Source of the DNA: Eggerthellaceae bacterium
Lineage (GTDB): Bacteria > Actinomycetota > Coriobacteriia > Coriobacteriales > Eggerthellaceae
Reading direction: 5' to 3'
DNA length: 12,096 nucleotides
NCBI GenBank assembly: GCA_003452695.1
Contig: DMNP01000283.1
Location: forward strand, 1-12,096
Shown piece by piece: positions 5,935 to 12,096 of this stretch (positions are counted from its first letter, which is position 1; the number at the start of each line of letters is the position of its first letter). Position numbers and translations under genes: made by a program. The notes beneath the pieces were generated by a model that ran no database searches, was not told the origin of the DNA, and saw only the letters and a list, made by a program, of their open reading frames with translations.

Positions 5935-8103
5935 ATGGACGACATCGAGAACGTAAGGAGCTTGCGTGGCGGCAAGAAGCTCGTCATGCTTCTGTTGTTC
6001 TGCGTTATCTGCATCGCCGTGAACTTCATCGGTTCGCACGTGGCCACGGGCCTGAACCTGCCGTTCTACTTCGATTGCCTGGGCAGCGTTCTGGCGGGCG
6101 TGTTCGGCGGGTACATGCCGGGCATCATCGTGGGATACCTTACCAATTTCGTCACCAGCCTGAACGACCCATCGTCGTTCTACTATTGTCTGTCCAACGT
6201 GTTCATAGCCGTGTGCTCGGCATTTGCCAGCAGGCGCGGTTGGTTCGGCAAGCCGCACACCGTGCTGCTGGTCGTCTTGCTGTTCGCGCTGTGTGGTGGA
6301 GTGCTGGGTTCGGTTATCACCTGGTTTCTGTACAGCGCGGCAACCGGCGAAGTGTCGTCAGATTTCGCGCAGCAGGTCATGGACGTTACGGGCATGGCGC
6401 CCTTCGCCGCCCAAGTGTGCTCGGATTTCCTCATCGATCTGGCAGACAAGGGCATAACGGTCGTCGTCGCGCTCGTCGTCATGCGCATCTTGCCCGATGG
6501 GCTGCGCAGCCAGTTCGATTTCACGTTCTGGCAACAGGAGCCGTTGGAGGGCGAGCAGCTGGAAGCCGCGAAGAGCGCCAGGACGCGCGGTTTGTCGCTG
6601 CGCGCCAAGGTGGCGCTGATTGTGGCGGTAGTCATGGCGGTGGTAGCCGCTGCTACCATAAGCATCAGCTTCATGATGTTCCACCGCTCGAACATCGAGG
6701 CCCAGGGCAGGATTGCCGAGGGTGTTGCCAATCTGGCCGTGCAGGCCGTCGATGCCGACCGCGTTGGCGAATTCCTGAAGGAAGGCGAGGCGGCTCCGGG
6801 CTATGCCGAAACCGAGGCCCGGCTGGCGACCATACGCGACAACGCGCCCGAAACGCAGTACGTCTATGTGTATCGGATTCAAGAAGATGGCTGCCATGTG
6901 GTGTTCGACCCCGACACGGCAGACGAGCCGGGAAGCGACCCGGGCGATGTAATCCCCTTCGACGACGCTTTCCTGCCCTATCGCGACGACCTGCTGGCGG
7001 GGCGGCCGATTTCTCCTGTCGTCTCCAACGAATCCTATGGCTGGCTGCTTACCGTGTACCGGCCCATAATCGACTCGAACGGCAGGTGCACGGCCTATGC
7101 GGCGGTGGACATTTCCATGGACACGCTGGTTTCCGACGAGATGTCCTTCTTGGCGCGCGTTATCATCCTGTTCGTGGCGTTCTTCGTGCTCATATGCGCC
7201 ATCGCCATCTGGTTCACCGAATACGGGCTGGTCATGCCCGTGAATTCAATTTCCCGCGCAGCGGGCAACTTCGCCTTCGACAGCGAGACCACCCGCTCGG
7301 GCAGCGTGCAGGGCCTGCGCGATTTGGGCATTACCACCGGCGACGAGGTGGAGAACCTGTACCAGGCGGTGCTGAAGACATCCGAGGACACCGTGGACTT
7401 CATCGCCGATTCGCAGCAGAAGGCCGCCACGATCGAGCGGATGCAGGACAACCTGATCATGGTCATGGCCGATTTGGTGGAAAGCCGCGACCAGCATACC
7501 GGCGACCATGTGCGCAAGACCGCCGCGTACACGAAGGCCATCATGGACCAGATGCGCCGCGAAGGCATATACGCCAACGTTCTTACCGACGAGTACATCG
7601 CGAACGTGGTGAAGTCGGCCCCGCTGCACGACGTGGGCAAGATAGAGGTGTCCGATACCATCCTGAACAAGCCCGGGCGGCTGACCGACGAAGAATTCGC
7701 CATCATGCGCAGCCACACCACGGCAGGCGAGAAGATTCTGGAAGACGCCAAGGGCGCCATGTCCGAGGCGGGTTACCTGGACGAGGCGCAGCGCTTGGCG
7801 GCGTACCACCACGAAAAATGGAACGGCCAGGGGTATCCCTACGGGCTGAGCGCGGAGGACATCCCGCTGTCGGCGCGCATCATGGCTGTGGCCGACGTGT
7901 TCGACGCGCTCGTGGCCGAACGCATCTACAAGAAGCCCTTCACCTACGAGAAGGCGATGGCCATCATCACCGAGGGCGCAGGCAAGCACTTCGACCCTGT
8001 GGTAGTCGAGGCCTTCAGCCACATCTCCGAGGAACTCTACGCCCAGCGCACCGTGCTCGACGATATAGTTACGCACAAGCACGATGATGCCGCAAAGGGC
8101 TAA
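5935..8103 (+). CDS. Membrane sensor HD-GYP phosphodiesterase (paralogue 2)
   Basis: Predicted 722-residue paralogue of the 1417-3765 product with the same domain order: multi-spanning S-component-like domain ~15-195 (FDCLGSVLAGVFGGYMPG), TM ~225-249, extracellular Cache-like sensor ~250-403 (QYVYVYRIQEDGCHVVFDPD, SNESYGWLLTVY), TM ~404-430, HAMP-like linker, HD-GYP ~508-690. Catalytic motifs are intact: H565-D566 in HDVGK and HHEKWNGQGYP (625-635). It ends soon after the domain and lacks the Ser/Glu tail of paralogue 1. Start: ATG 5935, with GATGGGGG five bases upstream, gives an N-terminus of the same length as paralogue 1; an in-frame ATG at 5893 would add 14 residues without a good ribosome site. 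It is separated from the GNAT gene by 158 bases holding the REP-like element, so it probably has its own promoter; TATCAT at 5876-5881 is a weak -10 candidate. It is the last gene of the high-GC part. Confidence 0.88.
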   Translation: MDDIENVRSLRGGKKLVMLLLFCVICIAVNFIGSHVATGLNLPFYFDCLGSVLAGVFGGYMPGIIVGYLTNFVTSLNDPSSFYYCLSNVFIAVCSAFASRRGWFGKPHTVLLVVLLFALCGGVLGSVITWFLYSAATGEVSSDFAQQVMDVTGMAPFAAQVCSDFLIDLADKGITVVVALVVMRILPDGLRSQFDFTFWQQEPLEGEQLEAAKSARTRGLSLRAKVALIVAVVMAVVAAATISISFMMFHRSNIEAQGRIAEGVANLAVQAVDADRVGEFLKEGEAAPGYAETEARLATIRDNAPETQYVYVYRIQEDGCHVVFDPDTADEPGSDPGDVIPFDDAFLPYRDDLLAGRPISPVVSNESYGWLLTVYRPIIDSNGRCTAYAAVDISMDTLVSDEMSFLARVIILFVAFFVLICAIAIWFTEYGLVMPVNSISRAAGNFAFDSETTRSGSVQGLRDLGITTGDEVENLYQAVLKTSEDTVDFIADSQQKAATIERMQDNLIMVMADLVESRDQHTGDHVRKTAAYTKAIMDQMRREGIYANVLTDEYIANVVKSAPLHDVGKIEVSDTILNKPGRLTDEEFAIMRSHTTAGEKILEDAKGAMSEAGYLDEAQRLAAYHHEKWNGQGYPYGLSAEDIPLSARIMAVADVFDALVAERIYKKPFTYEKAMAIITEGAGKHFDPVVVEAFSHISEELYAQRTVLDDIVTHKHDDAAKG

Positions 8104-8142
8104 ACCGCAACGCCCTGCGATTATCGCCGAATCAAATTAAAA

Positions 8143-8174
8143 CACCGACCGCTCCTGCGGCCGGTGAATTTTTT
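8143..8174. terminator. Bidirectional intrinsic terminator
   Basis: Ten-base arms CACCGACCGC (8143-8152) and GCGGCCGGTG (8157-8166) surround a TCCT loop. On the minus strand the stem is complete with one G-U pair and is followed by TTTTAATTT. On the plus strand it has one A-C mismatch and is followed by six T (8169-8174). The better stem belongs to the minus-strand patatin-like gene that ends at 8191, but it could also stop transcripts of the HD-GYP gene. It is the first element with the AT-rich spacer style of the right part. Confidence 0.8.
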
Positions 8175-8190
8175 CAATCGGAAGTGTCGA

Positions 8191-9090
8191 CTACATCGTG
8201 GACTTCACGAACTTGAGGACATCCTTCTTGACCCTCTTGTATTCGTCTTCCCAGATCTTGGCGACCTTGTCGACGAGGGTAAGGTCGTCCATCGCGTACT
8301 TCTTGTCGACCTTCGGCGCAACGCGGCAAATGTTATCTTCGCCGATGTTCGCGCAGGCCTCGAAGTAGTTCGAGTTGCCAGTACGGGCAATCCAGTCATC
8401 CATGATGTATTCGAGCCAGCCCAGAGCGTTCTTTTTCGCGGGGGCCTTGTTCGGGGTAATCATACCGGTGTTGAACGTGAGGATCTTGATGCCGTCGGCA
8501 AAGAGGTCGCGGTACTTCTTCTTGCTTGCGCAGAGATTCTTGAGGCCGGACTGCAGCACCATGATGGGGTCGTTCGCCCACATGCCGCCATCGCAGAAGA
8601 CCTTGCCGTCAAGAGTCAGCGTGTCGAAATAGGTCGGCGCGGAGCAGCTCGAAAGGATGGCGTAGGCGCGGTCCATCCAGGTGTCGGTGCGGTCCCACAC
8701 CTTCTCGACGCTTTCGCCATTCATGTAGGTGGTCGGGATGTAGATAGGCTTGTTGAACTTGTCCATCTTGCCCGGGAAGTTCTCGTACAGGAGCTTCTTG
8801 AGGCCGGAATTGTCGTAGCGGTAGTAGTTCGAACGGGCAATCGGCGGAAGCGTACCGGATTTCTTCTTGAAAATCTTCTCGAGATTCGCCTTGTACAGGT
8901 CAAAGAGCGTCTGGGCCGTCATGCCCTCACAAAGTCCACTCGCAATGATCGAGCCGGTAGAAGTGCCCGCGAATGCTTCGCTCACATCAGCGAGATTTGC
9001 ACCCAGATCCTTTTCGAGCAGGCTCATGAACTTGAGGGGACCAATACCGAGGGCGCCGCCGCCACAAACGGAAATGACGAGTTTCTTCAC
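8191..9090 (-). CDS. Patatin-like phospholipase/acyl hydrolase
   Basis: A 299-residue patatin-family serine hydrolase, expected to release fatty acids from phospholipid or other acyl esters through a Ser-Asp dyad. Seen: oxyanion-hole motif CGGGALG (9-15), nucleophile motif GTSTGS with Ser44 (42-47), and the DGG motif with catalytic Asp167 (167-169). The substrate is not evident. No signal peptide or membrane segment is seen, so it is probably cytosolic. The start is GTG at 9090-9088, with AAAAGGAGG ending eight bases upstream; no ATG nearby has comparable support. The gene stands alone: FecR-domain gene upstream on the same strand behind its own terminator, HD-GYP gene converging from the left. 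Some patatins act as defence effectors, but no cyclic-nucleotide synthase neighbours this one. Family call firm; role unknown. Confidence 0.9.
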   Translation of the reverse strand: MKKLVISVCGGGALGIGPLKFMSLLEKDLGANLADVSEAFAGTSTGSIIASGLCEGMTAQTLFDLYKANLEKIFKKKSGTLPPIARSNYYRYDNSGLKKLLYENFPGKMDKFNKPIYIPTTYMNGESVEKVWDRTDTWMDRAYAILSSCSAPTYFDTLTLDGKVFCDGGMWANDPIMVLQSGLKNLCASKKKYRDLFADGIKILTFNTGMITPNKAPAKKNALGWLEYIMDDWIARTGNSNYFEACANIGEDNICRVAPKVDKKYAMDDLTLVDKVAKIWEDEYKRVKKDVLKFVKSTM

Positions 9091-9145
9091 TAGTGTTGCC
9101 TCCTTTTATTTTATCGGGAACTTTCCCTTGTTTGCAACTCCGTAT

Positions 9146-9174
9146 AAAATAAATACTACGGATAAACGAGGCAA
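9146..9174 (-). promoter_or_regulatory. Candidate promoter of the patatin-like gene
   Basis: On the minus strand TTGCCT (9174-9169) and TATTTT (9151-9146) are spaced by 17 bases, each four of six to the sigma-70 consensus, in an AT-rich spacer upstream of the GTG at 9090. Several other AT-rich hexamers nearby could serve, so the exact position is uncertain. Confidence 0.3.
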
Positions 9175-9222
9175 TTATTTTTTTGTAAACAAATACAAAC
9201 TAAAATGTAATATACGCCAAAC

Positions 9223-9252
9223 AAAAAAGCAGGGAGCGGTCGGCTTCCTGCT
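9223..9252 (-). terminator. Intrinsic terminator of the FecR-domain gene
   Basis: Stem arms 9228-9237 and 9243-9252 (plus-strand AGCAGGGAGC and GCTTCCTGCT) enclose a 5-base loop, 24 bases after the stop codon at 9276. On the minus strand the stem has one A-C mismatch and is followed by six T (9228-9223). Confidence 0.75.
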
Positions 9253-9275
9253 TAAAATTCTTGGCGGCCTAGGGG

Positions 9276-10790
9276 CTAGCGGAACTCGTAGACCTTCGTC
9301 GCGAGCACGACCTCGCCGCTACGCATGTTGACCTTGATCTTGACCGTGGTCATCTTGCCGCGCGGAATCTGGACCGTCGCACTGTAGCCGATACCCGTTT
9401 CCGAAGGCACGTACTTCGTCTCGAACTTCTGGCCGGCAACAACAACATCTACGGACCGGATCTGGGACGGGTCGTTGTCGAGAACCTTCTCGACATCGAA
9501 TATGAGTTCCGGGTACATAGACGCACCCTGCGAAACCTTCTTCTTGATAACTTCCTTGGCGCCGCCGCGCACGCTCACATGCACGCCCGTCTTGGGGTAG
9601 CACTGCAGTTCGCGCTCGATGACTCCATCGAATTCCGGGCTGTTCTCGGGCACAAACTTGTACTTGTGAGTTCCCGGGACAAGCTTGAGGACCGCCGCCG
9701 GATTATCCCTCTCGAGCACAAGTTCCTTCACGAGGCTATCGCGCACATAAATCGAGAGCTTGCCCTCGTTGTCGGTATAGCCGCTGGTGGTGTACAGCGC
9801 CTCGCACTTGTTTATGTCGGACTTCATGATCTTCACGGTACGGTCAAGCCTGTAGTTGAATGCGATGCTGCCGCATTCGAACGTCGTATGTTCCACGGAG
9901 CAAAGCGCATCGAACTTCTTTGCGCCAAGCGCGCCACGGCTCCACCTGGGCACGAAGCGCATACGCTTACCGTCGGAGGTGTGGCGTTCAGAACCGATAG
10001 CCACCTGCATGCCGTCGGTACAGGTCGCGAAGATCTCGATGCTGTCGGCGCCCACCACTTCCGGCACACGCTCGAACTTGCATTCGAACTTGGACTTCAT
10101 TTCCTGATTGCGCTTCTCGATCTTTGCATCGAGTTCCTTGGCCTGCGACTGGATTTCGGCATCGGACTTGTTGGGATCGTCAATTGCAGCCGCAATCTTC
10201 TTCGCGAAGTCCGGGTCACCGGCGTTCTTGGCCTCGACAACTACGGGCGGCTTGCCCTTACGGAAGGCGACATACTGCTTCGCCTTCACCGAGACCTGCT
10301 GGCCATTCTCTTCCATCACCATCTCGCCCGAGTTCAAGGCACCGAACGACTGTCCGCCTTCCGTCATGCCCACCGTACCGTCCGTACCGCGAATCGATGC
10401 GGTCATGGTCCCGGTCCTGAACTTGAACTGGCTCTTCTTGCCGGTCTGCTTCTGCGCGTTGAACCGGAGGAGGCCCTTCTTGATGTTGATTTCGGAAATC
10501 TGCGAATCCTTGATGAACATGACCTGCGTGAACTCGACAAGCGCGTTCTCCTCGATGGAGATCGTGCTGCCTTCGGGCATCGAGATGAGCACACCGGATT
10601 CAAGGTCCGTCTGGATAAGGTCCTTTTCCTGGACCTTCGCGCCTACACGCAGGCTGGCCCAGTCTCCCTGGCCCTTTTTCTTGAACGACACGTCGCCAAG
10701 AACGGAACGCACCTTGGCGCTCTGCGGCGCCGCCATGGACAGGGTGACAGCCAGGAGCACCCACACAGCTAGACTTTTATTTAGCGTCAT
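9276..10790 (-). CDS. Exported FecR-domain protein
   Basis: A 504-residue protein with a cleavable signal peptide (1-21, MTLNKSLAVWVLLAVTLSMA then APQ), so it acts in the periplasm or at the surface. Residues ~25-175 form a FecR-type domain: GDVSFKKKGQGDW, VGAKVQEKDLIQTDLESG, MPEGSTISIEENA, and the hallmark IRGTDGTVG. Residues ~205-240 are charged and probably coiled-coil (DAEIQSQAKELDAKIEKRN). The remainder (~240-504) is beta-rich with several Cys residues (FECKF, FATC, LCSVEHTTFEC, NKCEA, ELQCYP), consistent with disulphide-bonded Ig-like domains (inference). Classical FecR proteins are single-pass anti-sigma regulators next to a sigma factor and a TonB receptor; neither is present and no internal TM is seen, so a structural or ligand-binding role is more likely. 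Start: ATG 10790 with GAGG about seven bases upstream. Divergent from the beta-barrel gene. Confidence 0.85.
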   Translation of the reverse strand: MTLNKSLAVWVLLAVTLSMAAPQSAKVRSVLGDVSFKKKGQGDWASLRVGAKVQEKDLIQTDLESGVLISMPEGSTISIEENALVEFTQVMFIKDSQISEINIKKGLLRFNAQKQTGKKSQFKFRTGTMTASIRGTDGTVGMTEGGQSFGALNSGEMVMEENGQQVSVKAKQYVAFRKGKPPVVVEAKNAGDPDFAKKIAAAIDDPNKSDAEIQSQAKELDAKIEKRNQEMKSKFECKFERVPEVVGADSIEIFATCTDGMQVAIGSERHTSDGKRMRFVPRWSRGALGAKKFDALCSVEHTTFECGSIAFNYRLDRTVKIMKSDINKCEALYTTSGYTDNEGKLSIYVRDSLVKELVLERDNPAAVLKLVPGTHKYKFVPENSPEFDGVIERELQCYPKTGVHVSVRGGAKEVIKKKVSQGASMYPELIFDVEKVLDNDPSQIRSVDVVVAGQKFETKYVPSETGIGYSATVQIPRGKMTTVKIKVNMRSGEVVLATKVYEFR

Positions 10791-10878
10791 TTAATACCTC
10801 TATAACTACGCGCGCTTGGCGCGACACACACGTAATAAAATCACATCAATAAAATATAACCTGAAAAAGCAAAAAAAA

Positions 10879-10950
10879 CACGGGGGAGATTACTCCAACA
10901 GGGCATAATGTGATAATGCCCAACATTTTTTTCTAAAAAAATTTCCCGTG
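10879..10950. repeat. Nested dyads in the divergent spacer
   Basis: Between the FecR-domain gene and the beta-barrel gene there are three dyads: outer CACGGG (10879-10884) with CCCGTG (10945-10950), GGAG/CTCC around ATTA (10885-10896), and GGGCAT (10901-10906) with ATGCCC (10916-10921). On the minus strand the outer arm is followed by eight T (10878-10871), giving a terminator-like or attenuator-like shape upstream of the FecR-domain gene. An operator is an alternative. The remaining spacer down to 10791 is AT-rich with no ORF. Confidence 0.35.
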
Positions 10951-10955
10951 ATGGC

Positions 10956-10983
10956 TTGTATTACATTATTAATTTGCTATAAT
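10956..10983 (+). promoter_or_regulatory. Sigma-70-type promoter with extended -10
   Basis: TTGTAT (10956-10961) and a perfect TATAAT (10978-10983) are spaced by 16 bases. TGC directly precedes the -10, making the extended TGnTATAAT form. A start near 10990 leaves a ~23-base leader holding AAGGAGG before the ATG at 11013. This is the clearest promoter in the window. Confidence 0.75.
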
Positions 10984-11012
10984 TCCATCCATTCATACAA
11001 GGAGGAAATCCA

Positions 11013-11666
11013 ATGATACGCAAGCTCTTACTTATCACCGCCATCTCTCTGGGCATGGCATTCGCACAGAACCCCTACGAAAGCACCGAAGCTTCGCAGT
11101 CCACCAGCGCTCCGGCACCGGTAGCACCGGCCGACGATCCGGCATGGAACATCAGCATCCACCCGGTGAGCCTCGTCGTGATGACAGCCCTCGGCCTCAA
11201 GACCCTGTTCGTGACCGTCGAACGCACCGTCACGCCGCACACGTCCGTCATTATCCGCCCGGAAGTCATGTACGTGAGCAGCGACTACTACGATATCGAC
11301 GAAGATGACGCCAGCTTCGACATGCTTGCCCTGGGAATCATCGGCGGCTTCCGCTACTACGTGAACCCCGGTCACAAGGGTCTCTACGTCGAAGCCGAAC
11401 TCCAGTTCGCCCACGTCGGTCTCGACTACGACGATGACGATGTCGAGGCAAGCGCAAGCGCCAACGCCTTTGGCCCCTATGTCCTGGTCGGTTGGAAGTT
11501 CCGCACTGGTCGCGCAACGTTCAGCATCGACCTCGGTGTCGGCTACAACATCATGTCTGCAAGCGCCGAAGGCAAGAACAAGGACAACGCCGAAGAAGAT
11601 GCCGAAAACCTCGTTTCCAACGGTTTCGGCACCGACATCAACCTGACCTTCGGTCTCGCTTTCTAG
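11013..11666 (+). CDS. Small outer-membrane beta-barrel protein
   Basis: A 217-residue exported protein. Residues 1-18 form a signal peptide (MIRKLLLITAISLGMAFA, cleavage before QN), followed by a Ser/Pro/Ala-rich linker (~22-42). The rest alternates polar and hydrophobic residues in strand-like blocks (SVIIRPEVMYVSS, FRYYVNPGHKGLYVEAELQFAHVGL, YVLVGWKFRTGRATFSIDLGVGYN) separated by acidic loops (DIDEDDAS, DYDDDDVE, GKNKDNAEEDAE). It ends INLTFGLAF with a terminal Phe, as expected for a barrel recognised by the BAM complex. Size and pattern suggest an eight-strand OmpX/OmpA-like or DUF3575-type barrel (inference); transport or adhesion roles cannot be assigned. Start: ATG 11013 with GGAGG (11001-11005) seven bases upstream and an extended -10 promoter. 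Monocistronic, with its own terminator 35 bases after the stop. It shows the host is Gram-negative. Confidence 0.85.
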   Translation: MIRKLLLITAISLGMAFAQNPYESTEASQSTSAPAPVAPADDPAWNISIHPVSLVVMTALGLKTLFVTVERTVTPHTSVIIRPEVMYVSSDYYDIDEDDASFDMLALGIIGGFRYYVNPGHKGLYVEAELQFAHVGLDYDDDDVEASASANAFGPYVLVGWKFRTGRATFSIDLGVGYNIMSASAEGKNKDNAEEDAENLVSNGFGTDINLTFGLAF

Positions 11667-11700
11667 TCTAGCCGCGAAATAGAACTAACGGTTTTAAAAG

Positions 11701-11728
11701 GATCCGCTGCAAAAGCGGGTCTTTTTTT
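11701..11728 (+). terminator. Intrinsic terminator of the beta-barrel gene
   Basis: GATCCGC (11701-11707) pairs with GCGGGTC (11715-11721), including one U-G pair, around a 7-base loop, followed by seven T (11722-11728). It lies 35 bases after the stop codon. Confidence 0.9.
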
Positions 11729-11834
11729 GCGCATTTAGCGGCCTTCAGTTGTTAGTATAATTGTTACTAGAATGTTATTAGATTGTCAATTAAATAATTA
11801 GCCGATACATGCTGTTATCACCATAGTTCACCCG

Positions 11835-11843
11835 TTATCCACA
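11835..11843 (+). promoter_or_regulatory. DnaA box
   Basis: TTATCCACA, an exact match to the TTATNCACA consensus bound by the replication initiator DnaA. It lies 12 bases left of the parS palindrome. Confidence 0.75.
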
Positions 11844-11855
11844 GATGGGATAAAT

Positions 11856-11871
11856 TGTTTCACGTGAAACA
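11856..11871. promoter_or_regulatory. parS centromere site
   Basis: TGTTTCACGTGAAACA is a perfect 16-base palindrome and matches the widely conserved chromosomal parS consensus bound by ParB, which loads SMC and directs origin segregation. Such sites cluster near the replication origin. It lies between two DnaA boxes here. Confidence 0.85.
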
Positions 11872-11889
11872 TTTCTTTAAAGGGCACTT

Positions 11890-11898
11890 TGTGAAAAA
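11890..11898 (-). promoter_or_regulatory. Relaxed DnaA box
   Basis: TTTTTCACA on the minus strand fits the relaxed TTWTNCACA consensus. It lies between the two perfect boxes, in the opposite orientation. Confidence 0.45.
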
Positions 11899-11919
11899 GT
11901 CGGGGAATTTGTTCAGATG

Positions 11920-11928
11920 TTATCCACA
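11920..11928 (+). promoter_or_regulatory. DnaA box
   Basis: A second exact TTATCCACA, 85 bases from the first and in the same orientation, followed by the AT-rich stretch to about 12000. Confidence 0.75.
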
Positions 11929-12015
11929 TCGCTTTTTACAGGAAATTATACGCCCGACCATTTTGTTAATAGAATGTTTACAAAAATATCAACACGAACG
12001 TGAGTTTCACGCAAT

Positions 12016-12047
12016 AAAAAAAGGCCCCGACGGCATTCCGTCGAGGC
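12016..12047 (-). terminator. Intrinsic terminator of a gene beyond the right edge
   Basis: GCCCCGACGG (12024-12033) and CCGTCGAGGC (12038-12047) enclose a CATT loop. On the minus strand the stem is complete with one G-U pair and is followed by seven T (12022-12016). It implies a minus-strand gene ending to the right of the window. The plus-strand version has a C-A mismatch and five T after it. Confidence 0.8.
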
Positions 12048-12064
12048 AATTTTTCATCAATGAG

Positions 12065-12085
12065 ATTCCGGGTCAAGCCCGGAAT
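12065..12085. repeat. Palindromic dispersed-type repeat
   Basis: ATTCCGGG (12065-12072) and CCCGGAAT (12078-12085) are perfect 8-base arms around TCAAG, followed by GACG. From memory, this ATTCCGGGTCAAGCCCGGAATGACG form recurs in intergenic DNA of several bacterial lineages. Only one copy is in the window. Confidence 0.5.
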
Positions 12086-12096
12086 GACGTGCAAGG

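Larger units (their letters stand above)
11729..12015. other. AT-rich non-coding region, candidate oriC/partition locus
   Basis: No ORF with support lies in these 287 bases. The stretch sits between a plus-strand terminator (11701-11728) and a minus-strand terminator (12016-12047), so both neighbours end towards it and it has no need to be a promoter. It carries two perfect DnaA boxes, one relaxed box on the other strand and a perfect parS site within about 95 bases, plus AT-rich tracts on both sides (for example 11760-11800 and 11960-11995) that could serve as unwinding elements. DnaA boxes and parS typically cluster at bacterial chromosome origins. Origin function is inference. Confidence 0.55.

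Noticed and set aside
5895..8087. Open frame of about 730 codons on the plus strand overlapping the second HD-GYP gene
   Set aside because: Arg/His/Gly-rich translation with no motif; the other frame has the full HD-GYP architecture and a paralogue.
8191..9090. CBASS-type defence role for the patatin-like gene
   Set aside because: No CD-NTase or other CBASS gene is next to it; both neighbours are unrelated and it has its own terminator.
9579..10772. Plus-strand open frame opposite the FecR-domain gene
   Set aside because: No domain or ribosome site; the minus strand gives a signal peptide and FecR motifs.
1..12096. CRISPR array, tRNA, rRNA, insertion sequence or phage genes
   Set aside because: No regularly spaced repeats, cloverleaf or rRNA-like stretches, transposase or phage proteins were seen on either strand.

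Overview
The window appears to join two kinds of DNA. Positions 1 to about 8103 are GC-rich in both genes and spacers (for example 45 of 60 bases are G or C at 1141-1200). The genes there include an actinobacterial-type aspartate aminotransferase and large multi-domain cyclic-di-GMP-type sensors, which best fits a high-GC anaerobe of the Coriobacteriia/Eggerthellaceae kind (inference). From about 8141 to the end the genes are of moderate GC and the spacers are strongly AT-rich. They encode a patatin-like lipase, an exported FecR-domain protein and a small outer-membrane beta-barrel protein, so the host is Gram-negative; the style suggests Fibrobacter (inference). The change falls between the stop codon at 8103 and the terminator at 8143. 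It is either an assembly chimera or a transfer boundary.

Left part. A minus-strand aminotransferase runs off the left edge (559 to 1). A solitary vsr mismatch endonuclease gene follows on the plus strand (661-1110), then a spacer with a G-rich inverted repeat. Next comes a signalling cluster, all on the plus strand: a membrane HD-GYP phosphodiesterase-type sensor (1417-3765), a membrane GGDEF protein with a degenerate active site (3782-5155), a GNAT acetyltransferase (5246-5776) and a second HD-GYP sensor paralogous to the first (5935-8103). The two HD-GYP proteins share an unusual layout: an N-terminal multi-spanning membrane domain resembling ECF-transporter S components, a TM-flanked extracellular sensor, a HAMP-like linker and then HD-GYP. 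Together they look like a cyclic-di-nucleotide input/turnover module in which the cyclase-like member may only bind the nucleotide.

Right part. The minus-strand patatin-like gene (9090-8191) and the FecR-domain gene (10790-9276) each have a terminator. The FecR gene is divergent from the beta-barrel gene (11013-11666), which has a clear extended -10 promoter and a strong Shine-Dalgarno.

After the terminator at 11701-11728 there is a gene-free AT-rich stretch to about 12015. It lies between two converging terminators, so it is unlikely to be a promoter region. It contains two perfect DnaA boxes, one relaxed DnaA box and a perfect 16-bp parS palindrome: a candidate chromosomal replication/segregation locus. 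The window ends in a minus-strand terminator for a gene beyond the edge and a palindromic repeat.
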